Shown: positions 44,108-51,244, counted from the first letter of the stretch. The stretch: 64,000 bases of DNA from JACADW01 sp963747985 (GCA_963747985.1 CAVVHG010000005.1:564625-628624), one strand, 5' to 3'. Notes: generated by a model not told the origin, from the letters alone. Translations and numbers: made by a program.

Positions 44108-45247
44108 CTAAAGAGCATCTCTCCAGAGCCCTTCGAGGAACTCGTTGATGGGGATAATCTCAATGCCGTCGGCGGTCGTCCTGCGCCACCTTTCCCCGCT
44201 GGCCACCATCTTGCGCATCTCCGGAAACTCCTCCGCGAGCGCGCGCAGACCGCGCAGATCGCCTTCAGCGAGGCGTTCCCTGGCCTTCACCTCAATCGCC
44301 AGGGAATCGCCCACAACGAAGTCCACTTCCATCCTGGACTGCGAGCGCCAGAAGCTGAGCCGCTCGCTCTTTCTGCGGTAATCCAGCCAGGCGCGGAGTT
44401 CCAGGAAGACCTGATGCTCCATCGATCGCCCGTAGGTGTCTGTCTTTGGTGAAACGTGCCTGCGGTCGAGGAGGGCGTTTACGACGCCTATATCAAAGAA
44501 ATAGAACTTCGCCGTGGCCACCGCCTTGCGTTTCACTGATTTGCGATACGGTGGGAGGAGGTGGCCTGTCAGCGTGTCTTCGAGAACCTGGAAGTAATTC
44601 TGGACTGTGCGGGGCGACACCGCTGCATCGTTTCCGATTGAGGTGAAGTTCACCAACTCTCCATTCGCCGACGCGGCCACTTCCAGAAAGCGGGAGAATC
44701 CTCCAATGCTCCGCGTCAGCGCCTCGGCCTGTATTTCCTCGCGCAGATAGTGGCCGACATAGGCGCGGAGATCCTCGAGAGGAATAGCCGAATCGATGAC
44801 AGGTGGGAGGCTTCCCCGCGACAAGCGATCGTCGAGCCGGCCGTAGCCGAGTTCCGACGACACCAATGGATGCATGTGTGCAACGAGGGCGCGCCCGGCC
44901 AGCAGATTTGCTGCGCCGCGCTTCAATTTGCGCGCGCTGCTGCCGGTGAGAATGAAGCGGCGTTCCTTGTCGCGCTCGATCAGGAGATGAACCTCATCGA
45001 GCAGGGCAGGGAGCTTCTGGACCTCGTCGATGACCACGACCCGATCGTCTCTTTTGAGGGTGGTCCGCAAAAGCTCCGGTCTTGCGCTGAGTTCCCTGAA
45101 TGTGTCCGCCTCTAGAAGGTCGAAATACCGCGCATCGGGAAACCGCTCATGCAGATAGGTAGTTTTACCCGTCTGCCGGGGCCCGAACAGGAATACTGAG
45201 CGGTGCTCCAGAAGGTCCTTGATGTTCAGCGTCCGAGGGTAGTACAT
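44108..45247 (-). CDS. AAA ATPase with C-terminal DUF4143 nuclease-like domain
   Basis: 379 residues. The ATPase half carries Walker A FLFGPRQTGKTTYL (about 20-30), Walker B RVVVIDEVQKLPALL and sensor-type FILTGSSARKLKRG. The C-terminal DUF4143 half has NYFQVLEDTLTGHLLPPYRK, YFFDIGVVNALLDR and the PD-(D/E)XK-like MEVDFVVGDSLAIEVKARER. This widespread single-gene family is often near toxin-antitoxin and mobile loci; its role is unsettled, and a defensive or plasmid-stability function has been suggested. It opens the accessory region and stands alone. Confidence 0.9.
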   Translation of the reverse strand: MYYPRTLNIKDLLEHRSVFLFGPRQTGKTTYLHERFPDARYFDLLEADTFRELSARPELLRTTLKRDDRVVVIDEVQKLPALLDEVHLLIERDKERRFILTGSSARKLKRGAANLLAGRALVAHMHPLVSSELGYGRLDDRLSRGSLPPVIDSAIPLEDLRAYVGHYLREEIQAEALTRSIGGFSRFLEVAASANGELVNFTSIGNDAAVSPRTVQNYFQVLEDTLTGHLLPPYRKSVKRKAVATAKFYFFDIGVVNALLDRRHVSPKTDTYGRSMEHQVFLELRAWLDYRRKSERLSFWRSQSRMEVDFVVGDSLAIEVKARERLAEGDLRGLRALAEEFPEMRKMVASGERWRRTTADGIEIIPINEFLEGLWRDAL

Positions 45248-45409
45248 GGACGCAGCTTACCAAGAGTATCTGTTTTTGGCAACAACGTTTCGAAATTGCA
45301 TGAAATTACGAAATTAATATTCGACAGTGTGAAGTCCAGTCGGTGTGCTTGACAATACCCGTTTTCGAAGCTCCTCCGGCAGCCTGTTTCAATCCCTTTG
45401 GGGCGGCAT

Positions 45410-45480
45410 GCAGATCCCGTCTGCCACACCGGACCCTCTTCGATGTGTCAGGTTCAACGGACCGGGATGTGCTTGGGGCA
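45410..45480. repeat. Degenerate GGTC/GACC palindromic repeat
   Basis: CACACCGGACCCTCTTCGAT (about 45425-45444) and GTCAGGTTCAACGGACCGGG (about 45448-45467) repeat the linker and half sites of the GGTCTGTCAGACC family in decayed form. The remaining part of 45248-45533 shows nothing I can name. Confidence 0.4.
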
Positions 45481-45533
45481 GAACGACCGCAGGAGATCTG
45501 GCGCAAGTGGGCGCGCTGCGCTGCGGGGCGATG

Positions 45534-45851
45534 TCACTCGGGAAGTCCGAGACTATGCCATGCCGGATACCGTGTGAGCTTGCCCTCCGACACGTTTCCG
45601 ACATATCGCCGCTCGAAGCTGAACTGCATGATGCGCTTGCCCTCGCGTGCGAGGAGCGCCCAGCGGGAACCCGTCTCAGGATTCTGTTCGATTCCGTCAA
45701 CGTGATAGGAATCGTAATCGAATCGCACCGCGCGGAGTTTCCTGGTCCTCGTGGTCGTAACAGGGTGAGACCTATCCGCCAGCTCGACTCTGGTCCTTCC
45801 CTCGACCAGCACCTGCCTCCAAACCTCAATCAACGTCTCGCCAAGTGTCAT
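45534..45851 (-). CDS. Conserved-looking small hypothetical protein
   Basis: 105 residues from the ATG at 45851 (a GTG at 45869 adds six). The sequence has a compact helix-strand pattern: TLGETLIEVWRQVLVEGRTR, RTRKLRAVRFDYDSYHVDGI, EQNPETGSRWALLAREGKRI and MQFSFERRYVGNVSEGKLTR. Good codon use and the conserved-type EQNPETxSRWA segment argue for a real protein. I do not recognise a characterised family; no function is proposed. It precedes no operon partner. Confidence 0.6.
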   Translation of the reverse strand: MTLGETLIEVWRQVLVEGRTRVELADRSHPVTTTRTRKLRAVRFDYDSYHVDGIEQNPETGSRWALLAREGKRIMQFSFERRYVGNVSEGKLTRYPAWHSLGLPE

Positions 45852-45897
45852 CGATGGAAATGTTATCACTCACGCCGGAGCGCGGCGCGGAACATCC

Positions 45898-46485
45898 CTA
45901 TGGGCGGTACGCCTGACGATATCCGTCTTCGAAGGCGCGCCGGTAGCCTGCTTCATACTCACGCCGGTCGCCGTAGGACGATTTGTACCCGTTGTCGGCG
46001 TTGCGATATTGCTTGTGGCGCGCCGGGTCATAGTCCCGGTGCTTGCGGAAGTCCTCCCTGCCTTTCTCCAGGCCTTCGTGGTGTCCCCTGTCCATGCCCC
46101 GTTCATAGGCCGGATCGTGACCGTAGCGCCCGCGGCCGTAATCCCGGTAGTCGCTTCCTCCCCAATATCCGTTGCTCAGGTACCCGCCGGGGTGCCTGCC
46201 GGAGTATCGCGGATCACGGCCTGCGAATCTGCCGTGGCCATTATCGTAGTAACCGGCCTGGAATCCCTCGCGATAGCCTTTCTTGTAGTTTCCTTTGTGT
46301 CCCATCCATTTGGCGTAGCCGGAGTCATCGCGGTAGCCGTGTTCTCCCCGGACTGTGCCATCGCGGTATCCCTGGTCGTAACCAGCGCGGTAGACCTGCT
46401 CTTTGTTCCAGTCCTTCGCCTGCGCGAGAGCGCTCAGAGCGAGAAACATCACCGGCAGCAGTGCCCAGCCCAGCGCTTTTTTCAT
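45898..46485 (-). CDS. Exported Gly/Tyr/Arg-rich repeat protein
   Basis: 195 residues. Signal peptide MKKALGWALLPVMFLALSAL then AQA. The mature part is a low-complexity chain of GY-x-x-G-type repeats (YRAGYDQGYRDGTVRGEHGY, KGYREGFQAGYYDNGHGRF, EAGYRRAFEDGYRQAYRP), high in Tyr, Gly, Arg and Asp with about one aromatic every five residues. The repeats resemble YxxGxxxG amphipathic motifs in other acidobacterial surface proteins. It is probably periplasmic or surface-exposed; no function is known. GAGGA lies upstream of the ATG. Confidence 0.75.
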   Translation of the reverse strand: MKKALGWALLPVMFLALSALAQAKDWNKEQVYRAGYDQGYRDGTVRGEHGYRDDSGYAKWMGHKGNYKKGYREGFQAGYYDNGHGRFAGRDPRYSGRHPGGYLSNGYWGGSDYRDYGRGRYGHDPAYERGMDRGHHEGLEKGREDFRKHRDYDPARHKQYRNADNGYKSSYGDRREYEAGYRRAFEDGYRQAYRP

Positions 46486-46539
46486 TTTCGTATCCTCACG
46501 TACCCTCTACCTACCTGGATGCTTCTCGCGCCGGTATGT

Positions 46540-46640
46540 TTCATGCAGGTCCGGTCAAACGGACCGGACCCAATGCCCTGACAATATCTATCGAGCTCAC
46601 TCCACGGGCCTTACAGACAGTCTGAAGTGGGTCCGCGGCG
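46540..46640. repeat. GGTCCGGTC / GTGGGTCCGC palindromic repeats
   Basis: AGGTCCGGTCAAACGGACCG (about 46549-46568) and GTGGGTCCGCGGCGCAGCGC (about 46627-46646) are intergenic palindromes of the same general family as others in the window, between two minus-strand genes. Confidence 0.4.
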
Positions 46641-46651
46641 CAGCGCCCACA

Positions 46652-47062
46652 TTATTGTTCCGGCAATTTGCCCAACATGAACGGAAGAGGCCCGCCTGCG
46701 TGTGCGGCGGCGTTCGCCTGTTTCTCAAGCGGGTTTTCCGACCATAATTGCCAGAAATCGGGCCAGCGCGTGTGGCGGGCGATTGAGGAGAGGTAACCGA
46801 TGCCGTAGTGCCAGCCGAGCAGGAGGAGAACTCCCAGCGGAGAGTACCGGCGCATCTGCCGGATGTGTTCATACTCGTGCCGGAGCACCCACATGGTGAA
46901 ACCCTTGTCTGTGAGCAGGATGAGTCCGGGAAGCGCAAGACCCGTCGCCTTCGTGTAGTGAAGCGAACGGATCCGCTTTACATATGGAGGCACGCTGAGC
47001 ACCCACACCCAGAGCAGGAGGAGTACGCCGACCGTGACTGCGGCATCAAGGGACATCGACAT
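46652..47062 (-). CDS. Small membrane protein with HExxH-like metalloprotease motif
   Basis: 136 residues. One long membrane helix near the N-terminus (AAVTVGVLLLLWVWVLSVPP) and a second hydrophobic patch at about 75-95. Between them, MWVLRHEYEHIRQMRRYSPL contains HEYEH, a full HExxH zinc motif, and NPLEKQANAAA further on could give the third (gluzincin Glu) ligand in ExxA context. The layout resembles tiny DUF4157-type or M48-like membrane zinc peptidases, but too short for M48. Activity is inferred only from the motif. Confidence 0.65.
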   Translation of the reverse strand: MSMSLDAAVTVGVLLLLWVWVLSVPPYVKRIRSLHYTKATGLALPGLILLTDKGFTMWVLRHEYEHIRQMRRYSPLGVLLLLGWHYGIGYLSSIARHTRWPDFWQLWSENPLEKQANAAAHAGGPLPFMLGKLPEQ

Positions 47063-47122
47063 GACTACGATACCATGCTCTGCGATCTTTGCGTCTCCGC
47101 GGTCAAGATCCAGCTGGCCCGC

Positions 47123-48055
47123 TCAACAGAGCCGGAATGCGCCAAGATGAACGACCCGGTCCTCCGTCGTCAATGCAGCGCCCGTCAGATCCCTGCCGGT
47201 GAGTCTCCCATCCTGACCCTCACCGACGGCGGGGAAGGTCTTGAGCTCGGCATCTTTGACGGCGTTCAGGAATGCCTCCACATCCCCGGTGGGCAGCGCG
47301 GACGCCTCCTGTTCAGGGGAAGCAGGCGCGTCGAGTGCATCCAGAGCGTAGCTGCGCAGGATTTTCAGAAACAGCTTCCGCAGAGTCTCCTCGCTGTCGA
47401 ACAGGTCAAGACCGGTGATGCGTCCGTTGATCGCGAACATAACTCCGATCTGCCCCTCGGCGGGAGCAAAGGCGCCGACGTAGTCCTCGATCCGAACGGT
47501 CTCCTTCTCGTAGATGTCGCTCATTGCAGACGTCCTGGAGGACACTCCGAATTTGCCGGCCTTCTTGTTTATGTCATCCCAGACCTGCTGCTGATCTGAG
47601 GCCCTCGCACCTCTCGATTTCAAGGAGTGCGTGACCTGCGACATCCGTTTCGCCCGTCCCTCGGCGTACTGAGCCCTCGGGGAAGCCGAGAACTCGCGGG
47701 ACGTGTGCCGCCACCTGCCGGCTTCGACGCAGCTGACCGGGATTATCAGCGTCTTCCCGGCAGGCGCAAGGATACTCAGGTTGACGACACGGTTCTGCTT
47801 TGCGCCAGTCAACTCTTCGCCGTCGAGCACAAAGACGCGCCTGTCGCTCTCGTTGACAAACCTCAACTCGGGCACATTACCGCCCTCGGTGATTTCGGTG
47901 ACCCTGGCACATTTCTGTGTCAGAGCTTCGTCCAGCGTGAGGTAGTCGGCCTTCCTCCCGCCTCCGTTGAAAAGAGGAATAATCGTGAGGTTGCGAAATG
48001 ACTTCGCTGTTCCGACTTTGATGCCTGACACCGTGTTATCAATTACGGATTTCAT
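47123..48055 (-). CDS. ARPP-1 domain protein (ADP-ribosylglycohydrolase/rhodanese-phosphatase-associated)
   Basis: 310 residues from the ATG at 48055. The hallmark ARPP-1 (DUF6569-type) core is plain: NLTIIPLFNGGGRKADYLTL, DEALTQKCARVTEITEGGNV, PELRFVNESDRRVFVLDGEE, LTGAKQNRVVNLSILAPAGK and IIPVSCVEAGRW. The family was named for genomic association with ADP-ribosylglycohydrolases in NAD/ADP-ribose gene sets; its chemistry is unknown. Exactly such an enzyme lies 1.1 kb away. A minus-strand promoter (TTTACA-17-TATACA) overlaps a near-palindromic operator, and a divergent XRE regulator starts at 48209, so repression by it is likely. Confidence 0.85.
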   Translation of the reverse strand: MKSVIDNTVSGIKVGTAKSFRNLTIIPLFNGGGRKADYLTLDEALTQKCARVTEITEGGNVPELRFVNESDRRVFVLDGEELTGAKQNRVVNLSILAPAGKTLIIPVSCVEAGRWRHTSREFSASPRAQYAEGRAKRMSQVTHSLKSRGARASDQQQVWDDINKKAGKFGVSSRTSAMSDIYEKETVRIEDYVGAFAPAEGQIGVMFAINGRITGLDLFDSEETLRKLFLKILRSYALDALDAPASPEQEASALPTGDVEAFLNAVKDAELKTFPAVGEGQDGRLTGRDLTGAALTTEDRVVHLGAFRLC

Positions 48056-48089
48056 ACCAAAGGCCCCCTTTTCTGTTATGATCACTTGT

Positions 48090-48128
48090 GATGCGATATT
48101 GTATAGCATCATCGCCTATATTTGTAAA
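48090..48128 (-). promoter_or_regulatory. ARPP-1 promoter with overlapping operator
   Basis: On the minus strand, -35 TTTACA (48123-48128), a 17-bp spacer and -10 TATACA (48100-48105) point at the gene starting at 48055. A 21-bp near-palindrome (GATGC at 48090-48094, GCATC at 48106-48110, inner ATA/TAT) covers the -10 box and start site. A repressor bound there would block transcription; the divergent XRE protein is the obvious candidate. Confidence 0.6.
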
Positions 48129-48208
48129 CTACATATCTAAACAAAGATTATGTATAGTGTAATCAGTGGAGGCGCAATGAGCGGCTGGATCATGCCCCGG
48201 GGGTTGCG

Positions 48209-49069
48209 ATGACCGACGAAAAGCAGCAGATGCAGGACAGGGATCCCTTTCTCTCCCAGCTGATCAGCCAGCGGCATGCCAAGGGTCTGACCACCAGGAG
48301 GCTGGCCAGGATGCTGGACGTGAGCCCGGCGTTCGTATCTCTCGTGGAGACCGGCCAGAAGACGCCGAGCGAGGAGAAGGCGGAGGAGTGGGCAGCTCTG
48401 CTCGACATGGACCCGAAGATCTTCGGGGCATGGGTGCGATCGCGTCATCGCAGCGACCCGCAGACGATGATGCTCGGCGAAGCGGAGTATCGCTATTTTC
48501 AGTCAAATCCGAATGTTCAGGTGAGGCTGGCCCCCACAGACCAGGTTTGGTTTGAATCGGAGAGGGCTGACCGCCCGCGACCCGGTCGATCCGGAATCGC
48601 CCGTATACCGGATCCAAGGGAAGAAGCACTGCGGGTGCCGCTGCTCCCCGAGGGCACAGATCCGGGTTCCGATTTCGAGCCGCTCGAATACGTGACGGTA
48701 AGGGAAGAGCTGCTTCAGGGTGAACGGCTGGTGCGGCCTTTTGCCTGGCGCCTGTCGCCTCAGGGTGTGGAGAGGGTTTTCAAGACGCTCCATGCCGGAG
48801 ACTACGCGGTTATCAGCCGGGAGGCCCGTCCGCTCGAACGGGATGAGATCTATGCAGTGAAGGTGAAGAATCGAGTCGTCCTGAGCAGGGTTATGGAGAA
48901 GGGTCCCGACCTTCTGCTGCTCCTGTCGGACCGGGGCGAAGCGGAGATTGATGCACTTAGGGCCGGGGAGGGCAAGGCGCGGTCCCTGATTGCAGGAAGA
49001 GTGGTTGCCGCGATCCGCCCGCTGCAGTACTCGATTGTCAAACCCAGCGGCGGCCGTGGGCAGAGGTGA
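48209..49069 (+). CDS. XRE-family regulator with C-terminal S24/LexA-like domain
   Basis: 286 residues. The N-terminal helix-turn-helix (about 16-70) reads SQLISQRHAKGLTTRRLARM, LDVSPAFVSLVETGQKTPSE. A linker precedes a C-terminal beta region: VFKTLHAGDYAVISREARPL, ERDEIYAVKVKNRVVLSRVM, which matches the S24/LexA-like fold of phage repressors. The usual Ser in the GDS-type turn is replaced (LHAGDYAVI), so self-cleavage is doubtful; ligand sensing is possible. Divergent from the ARPP-1 gene with the operator between them. It probably controls that gene and perhaps the ADP-ribosylglycohydrolase. Confidence 0.85.
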   Translation: MTDEKQQMQDRDPFLSQLISQRHAKGLTTRRLARMLDVSPAFVSLVETGQKTPSEEKAEEWAALLDMDPKIFGAWVRSRHRSDPQTMMLGEAEYRYFQSNPNVQVRLAPTDQVWFESERADRPRPGRSGIARIPDPREEALRVPLLPEGTDPGSDFEPLEYVTVREELLQGERLVRPFAWRLSPQGVERVFKTLHAGDYAVISREARPLERDEIYAVKVKNRVVLSRVMEKGPDLLLLLSDRGEAEIDALRAGEGKARSLIAGRVVAAIRPLQYSIVKPSGGRGQR

Positions 49070-49084
49070 GGTGCTTGCTGATCC

Positions 49085-49173
49085 ATGGTGGCAGCCTTCG
49101 CTGTCCCAGGCGCCGACGGCTAAGCAAACAGCAGTAACTCAGCACGCGCGTGGACAGCGTTGCCTGTCACCGT
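49085..49173 (+). repeat. 89-bp inverted-repeat element, copy A
   Basis: Left end ATGGTGGCAGCCTTCGCTGT, right end GGACAGCGTTGCCTGTCACC then GT; the two ends are near-perfect reverse complements over 22 bp and the stem continues inward. This is the most diverged end set of the five. It sits just after the XRE gene, before the ADP-ribosylglycohydrolase 3' end. Confidence 0.85.
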
Positions 49174-50117
49174 CTTTCAGCCAGCCGCCCCGCCAATTCC
49201 TCGATCAGATCTCGTTGCGGCAGCGCAGCCAGCCACGCGCCCGGCAGGCCCTGCTTTCCCAGGTTGGCCCCGACATACATTCCTGCGAGAGCCGCGACGC
49301 TGTCGCTGTCGCCATCGATACGTGCGGCAAACTCCACCGCCCGGGCGAAATCGTCCGGGAATCTCAAGGCGGACGTGACCGCGAGGCCGAGTGCGCTCGG
49401 AGAGCGCCATCCGCCTTCGCCTTCGGGGATTGCCGCTTCATTCAGCCACCGTGACGTCGACTTGGCCTCCTCAAGCGCCGCCGTCAGCGCGGCAACGACC
49501 ACGGACGATTCAGGGATATCGGACTGCAGGAACCGGATCACTTCCTGAACTGCAGTCGGAGAAAGTCCGTTCTCGAGCACGAGCCGGAGAAGGAGAGATC
49601 CTGCTACTGCTGCCGCCACCGCATTCGGATGGGCGTGCGTGACCACGGCCGAGATGCGTGCGGCTTCTATGAGCGTGTCATCCCGGAACGCCATCGCGAG
49701 CGGGGCGATACGCATGACGGCGCCGCACCCGTCGGATCCCACATCTCCGCTGGTGTGCCAGTCACCGCAAGCCTCGAACTCCCGGGCTCCTCCTATGCAG
49801 GTAGCGCCGGGGGCGGTGGTTGGTGTGAGCGGGTCGTGCAGCCATTCCACAAACCTGCGGCCGACCGCGGTGCCGAACGCCTCTTCGTCGAACGGCTTCC
49901 CGGACACGTCGAGGACGGCCCTTGCGAGATAGATCGCCATGTGGGTGTCGTCGGTCCATTTGAATTTGCCCGGCTCGATTGAGACCGGCCTGGTGCGGAC
50001 ATCCTCACCACGCGCGAACTCGAGCGGCCGCCCGAATGCATCACCGAGTGCAAGACCCAGGAAGGCGCCCGACGCTGGCTCGGTCAGGGGCTCTTGTCTG
50101 GAATTCATTGCAGCCAT
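49167..50117 (-). CDS. ADP-ribosylglycohydrolase (DraG/ARH family)
   Basis: 316 residues from the ATG at 50117, which has GAGGAGGTCTT directly upstream. The fold opens with GAFLGLALGDAFGRPLEFAR; the metal-binding Asp cluster is KFKWTDDTHMAIYLAR near the start and RIDGDSDSVAALAGMYVGA near the end, giving the two-Mg site of DraG/ARH enzymes. GDVGSDGCGAVMRIAPLAMA is the substrate-loop motif. These enzymes remove ADP-ribose from proteins, nucleic acids or small molecules. Its 3' end overlaps copy A of the 89-bp element by a few bases. With the ARPP-1 protein and XRE regulator it forms an NAD/ADP-ribose module. Confidence 0.93.
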   Translation of the reverse strand: MAAMNSRQEPLTEPASGAFLGLALGDAFGRPLEFARGEDVRTRPVSIEPGKFKWTDDTHMAIYLARAVLDVSGKPFDEEAFGTAVGRRFVEWLHDPLTPTTAPGATCIGGAREFEACGDWHTSGDVGSDGCGAVMRIAPLAMAFRDDTLIEAARISAVVTHAHPNAVAAAVAGSLLLRLVLENGLSPTAVQEVIRFLQSDIPESSVVVAALTAALEEAKSTSRWLNEAAIPEGEGGWRSPSALGLAVTSALRFPDDFARAVEFAARIDGDSDSVAALAGMYVGANLGKQGLPGAWLAALPQRDLIEELAGRLAERR

Positions 50118-50143
50118 AAGACCTCCTCTCATCAGATCGAAAT

Positions 50144-50232
50144 ATGGTGACAGGTTTCGCTGTCCCAAGCGCCGACAGTTTAGCAAATGGCAGTAGCTCT
50201 GCTCGCGCGTGGACAGCGTTGCCTGTCACCAT
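50144..50232 (+). repeat. 89-bp inverted-repeat element, copy B
   Basis: Left end ATGGTGACAGGTTTCGCTGT, right end ACAGCGTTGCCTGTCACCAT, flanked by GAAAT on the left and ATTTC on the right, so the inverted repeat extends further. It lies between the glycohydrolase start and the structured leader RNA. Confidence 0.9.
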
Positions 50233-50250
50233 ATTTCCTGCCATCATTTA

Positions 50251-50353
50251 CGTAGCATCAGGAGTGATTCCGACGTGGTCGGAATCCGGCAACCGGGCAG
50301 GAGACGCTACGGTGCCTTGAGCGGCGACGCTCGATGCGCGGATGGGACATCCG
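50251..50353 (+). ncRNA. Structured 5' leader RNA, riboswitch-like (SAM-clan-like core)
   Basis: Four helices meet in one junction. P1: GCATC 50255-50259 with GATGC 50333-50337. P2: GATTCCGAC 50266-50274 with GTCGGAATC 50278-50286 and a GTG triloop. P3: GGCAACCG against CGGTGCC (50288-50316). P4: GAGCG-GCGA-CGCTC (50319-50332), a GNRA-type hairpin. A fifth stem CGGATG-GGA-CATCCG (50339-50353) follows. The junction strings CCGGCAACC and CGGTGCC and the GGAGTG after P1 resemble SAM-I/IV riboswitches, but the P2 loop is only 3 nt, so the usual pseudoknot cannot form. An alternative stem CGTAGC/GCTACG (50251-50256 with 50306-50311) competes with P1, as expected for a switch. Class assignment is uncertain. 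Confidence 0.5.
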
Positions 50354-50371
50354 AACCGAGTCTCCGATGAC

Positions 50372-50410
50372 ATGCCGCCGCAATCTGATGCGAGCGGCAT
50401 TTTTGTTTTT
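50372..50410 (+). terminator. Intrinsic (rho-independent) terminator in the leader
   Basis: ATGCCGC-CGCA (50372-50382), loop ATCTGA, TGCG-A-GCGGCAT (50389-50400): 11 paired bases with a one-base bulge, followed directly by TTTTTGTTTTT. It lies upstream of the gene at 50457, the position of an attenuator for the leader RNA. Confidence 0.75.
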
Positions 50411-50420
50411 GTATGCCGGT

Positions 50421-50456
50421 GCTGTCTCCCTGATGCCAACGACAAAGGAGACAGCC
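50421..50456 (+). promoter_or_regulatory. Ribosome-binding-site sequestering hairpin
   Basis: GCTGTCTCC (50421-50429) pairs perfectly with GGAGACAGC (50447-50455), which contains the GGAG Shine-Dalgarno for the ATG at 50457. When folded, the site is hidden. GGAGAC also occurs at 50300-50305 in the P3 loop region and GTCTCC at about 50360-50365, so alternative pairings are possible. Confidence 0.6.
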
Positions 50457-51239
50457 ATGAATCCGAACAAACCAAAGTCACTGATCGAAGCCGCCGCCTC
50501 CGCCATCGAGGCTGGTGTGTTCCCGTCACCGGGCAACCGCAACAGGACACGGGCCTTCGAGGGCTTCCCCTACCTGGCCACGCGCCTTGTATCCCTGCTT
50601 CACCACATCATGCTGTTGCCCCGCAGCTGGCAGGCAGAGCAACTGCTGGGGTTTGCGCGGCGGCAGGCCCAGGCCAACTGCCTGCCGACCTGCCTGGTCC
50701 TGGCCGGCGACCTCTGTGTATATTTTGCGGAAGATGGAGGCGCATATCGATCGGCGGAGATCCCCCGCGGCGCCTACGTTGTTTCGAAGAAGCTCGCTCC
50801 CGCGGAACCCATTCCTGAATCGGCCGAGCTCGCGGAACGGCAGGGGGAGCTGGTTCTTTTCGAGGAAGCCCAGCGCGGGAATCTCGGAACAGGGTATCTT
50901 TTGGGCGACCTGACGAAGGGAGGACGGCCGCCGACGCCCGACGAAGAGGACCGTCTTGCCGGTACGCACGCAGACGGCATCCCGCGCGGGTTGCTCCCCT
51001 GCCTTGTATGCGGAGAGTGGCGCGGCAACTGCTTCGACACGATACACCGCGAGCTCGTCGTGAGAGTGTGCTGCCCGTGCGAGAACGACAACCGGTGCGC
51101 CCGTTGCGGCGCGCTGCTCCACGACAGGAAGCTGAACGCCAATCTCCTGGACCTGGCAGACCTGCAAATCTGGCACGTCCCCGGATTCTCAGGTCTCAAC
51201 CACCGCTGCCCCGAGAAAGACGGTGACAGGCTTCGCTGA
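50457..51239 (+). CDS. Uncharacterised protein with C-terminal zinc-ribbon-type Cys clusters
   Basis: 260 residues. The ATG at 50457 has GGAGAC-type Shine-Dalgarno within a hairpin. The N-terminal two thirds (about 1-160) has no recognised family: NKPKSLIEAAASAIEAGVF, ATRLVSLLHHIMLLPRSWQA, LGFARRQAQANCLPTCLVLA, GDLCVYFAEDGGAYRSAEIP. The C-terminus (about 180-250) has CLVCGEWRGNC, CCPCENDNRCARC and a final NHRC, enough for two zinc sites of a ribbon or treble-clef type. The last residues (GDRLR and stop) are encoded by a remnant of the 89-bp element (51220-51239). Nucleic-acid binding is plausible from the zinc clusters only. Confidence 0.7.
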   Translation: MNPNKPKSLIEAAASAIEAGVFPSPGNRNRTRAFEGFPYLATRLVSLLHHIMLLPRSWQAEQLLGFARRQAQANCLPTCLVLAGDLCVYFAEDGGAYRSAEIPRGAYVVSKKLAPAEPIPESAELAERQGELVLFEEAQRGNLGTGYLLGDLTKGGRPPTPDEEDRLAGTHADGIPRGLLPCLVCGEWRGNCFDTIHRELVVRVCCPCENDNRCARCGALLHDRKLNANLLDLADLQIWHVPGFSGLNHRCPEKDGDRLR

Positions 51240-51240
51240 G
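51220..51240 (+). repeat. Truncated left end of the 89-bp element
   Basis: ACGGTGACAGGCTTCGCTG (51220-51238) matches the first 19 bases of the element, followed four bases later by GAAAT and copy C. It supplies the stop codon of the zinc-ribbon gene. Confidence 0.6.
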
Positions 51241-51244
51241 AAAT

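Noticed and set aside
50251..50353. Canonical SAM-I or cobalamin riboswitch
   Set aside because: Only parts match: the P2 loop is too short for the SAM pseudoknot, and CAGGAGAC alone without the GCCACTG box does not support cobalamin. Kept as riboswitch-like, class unknown.
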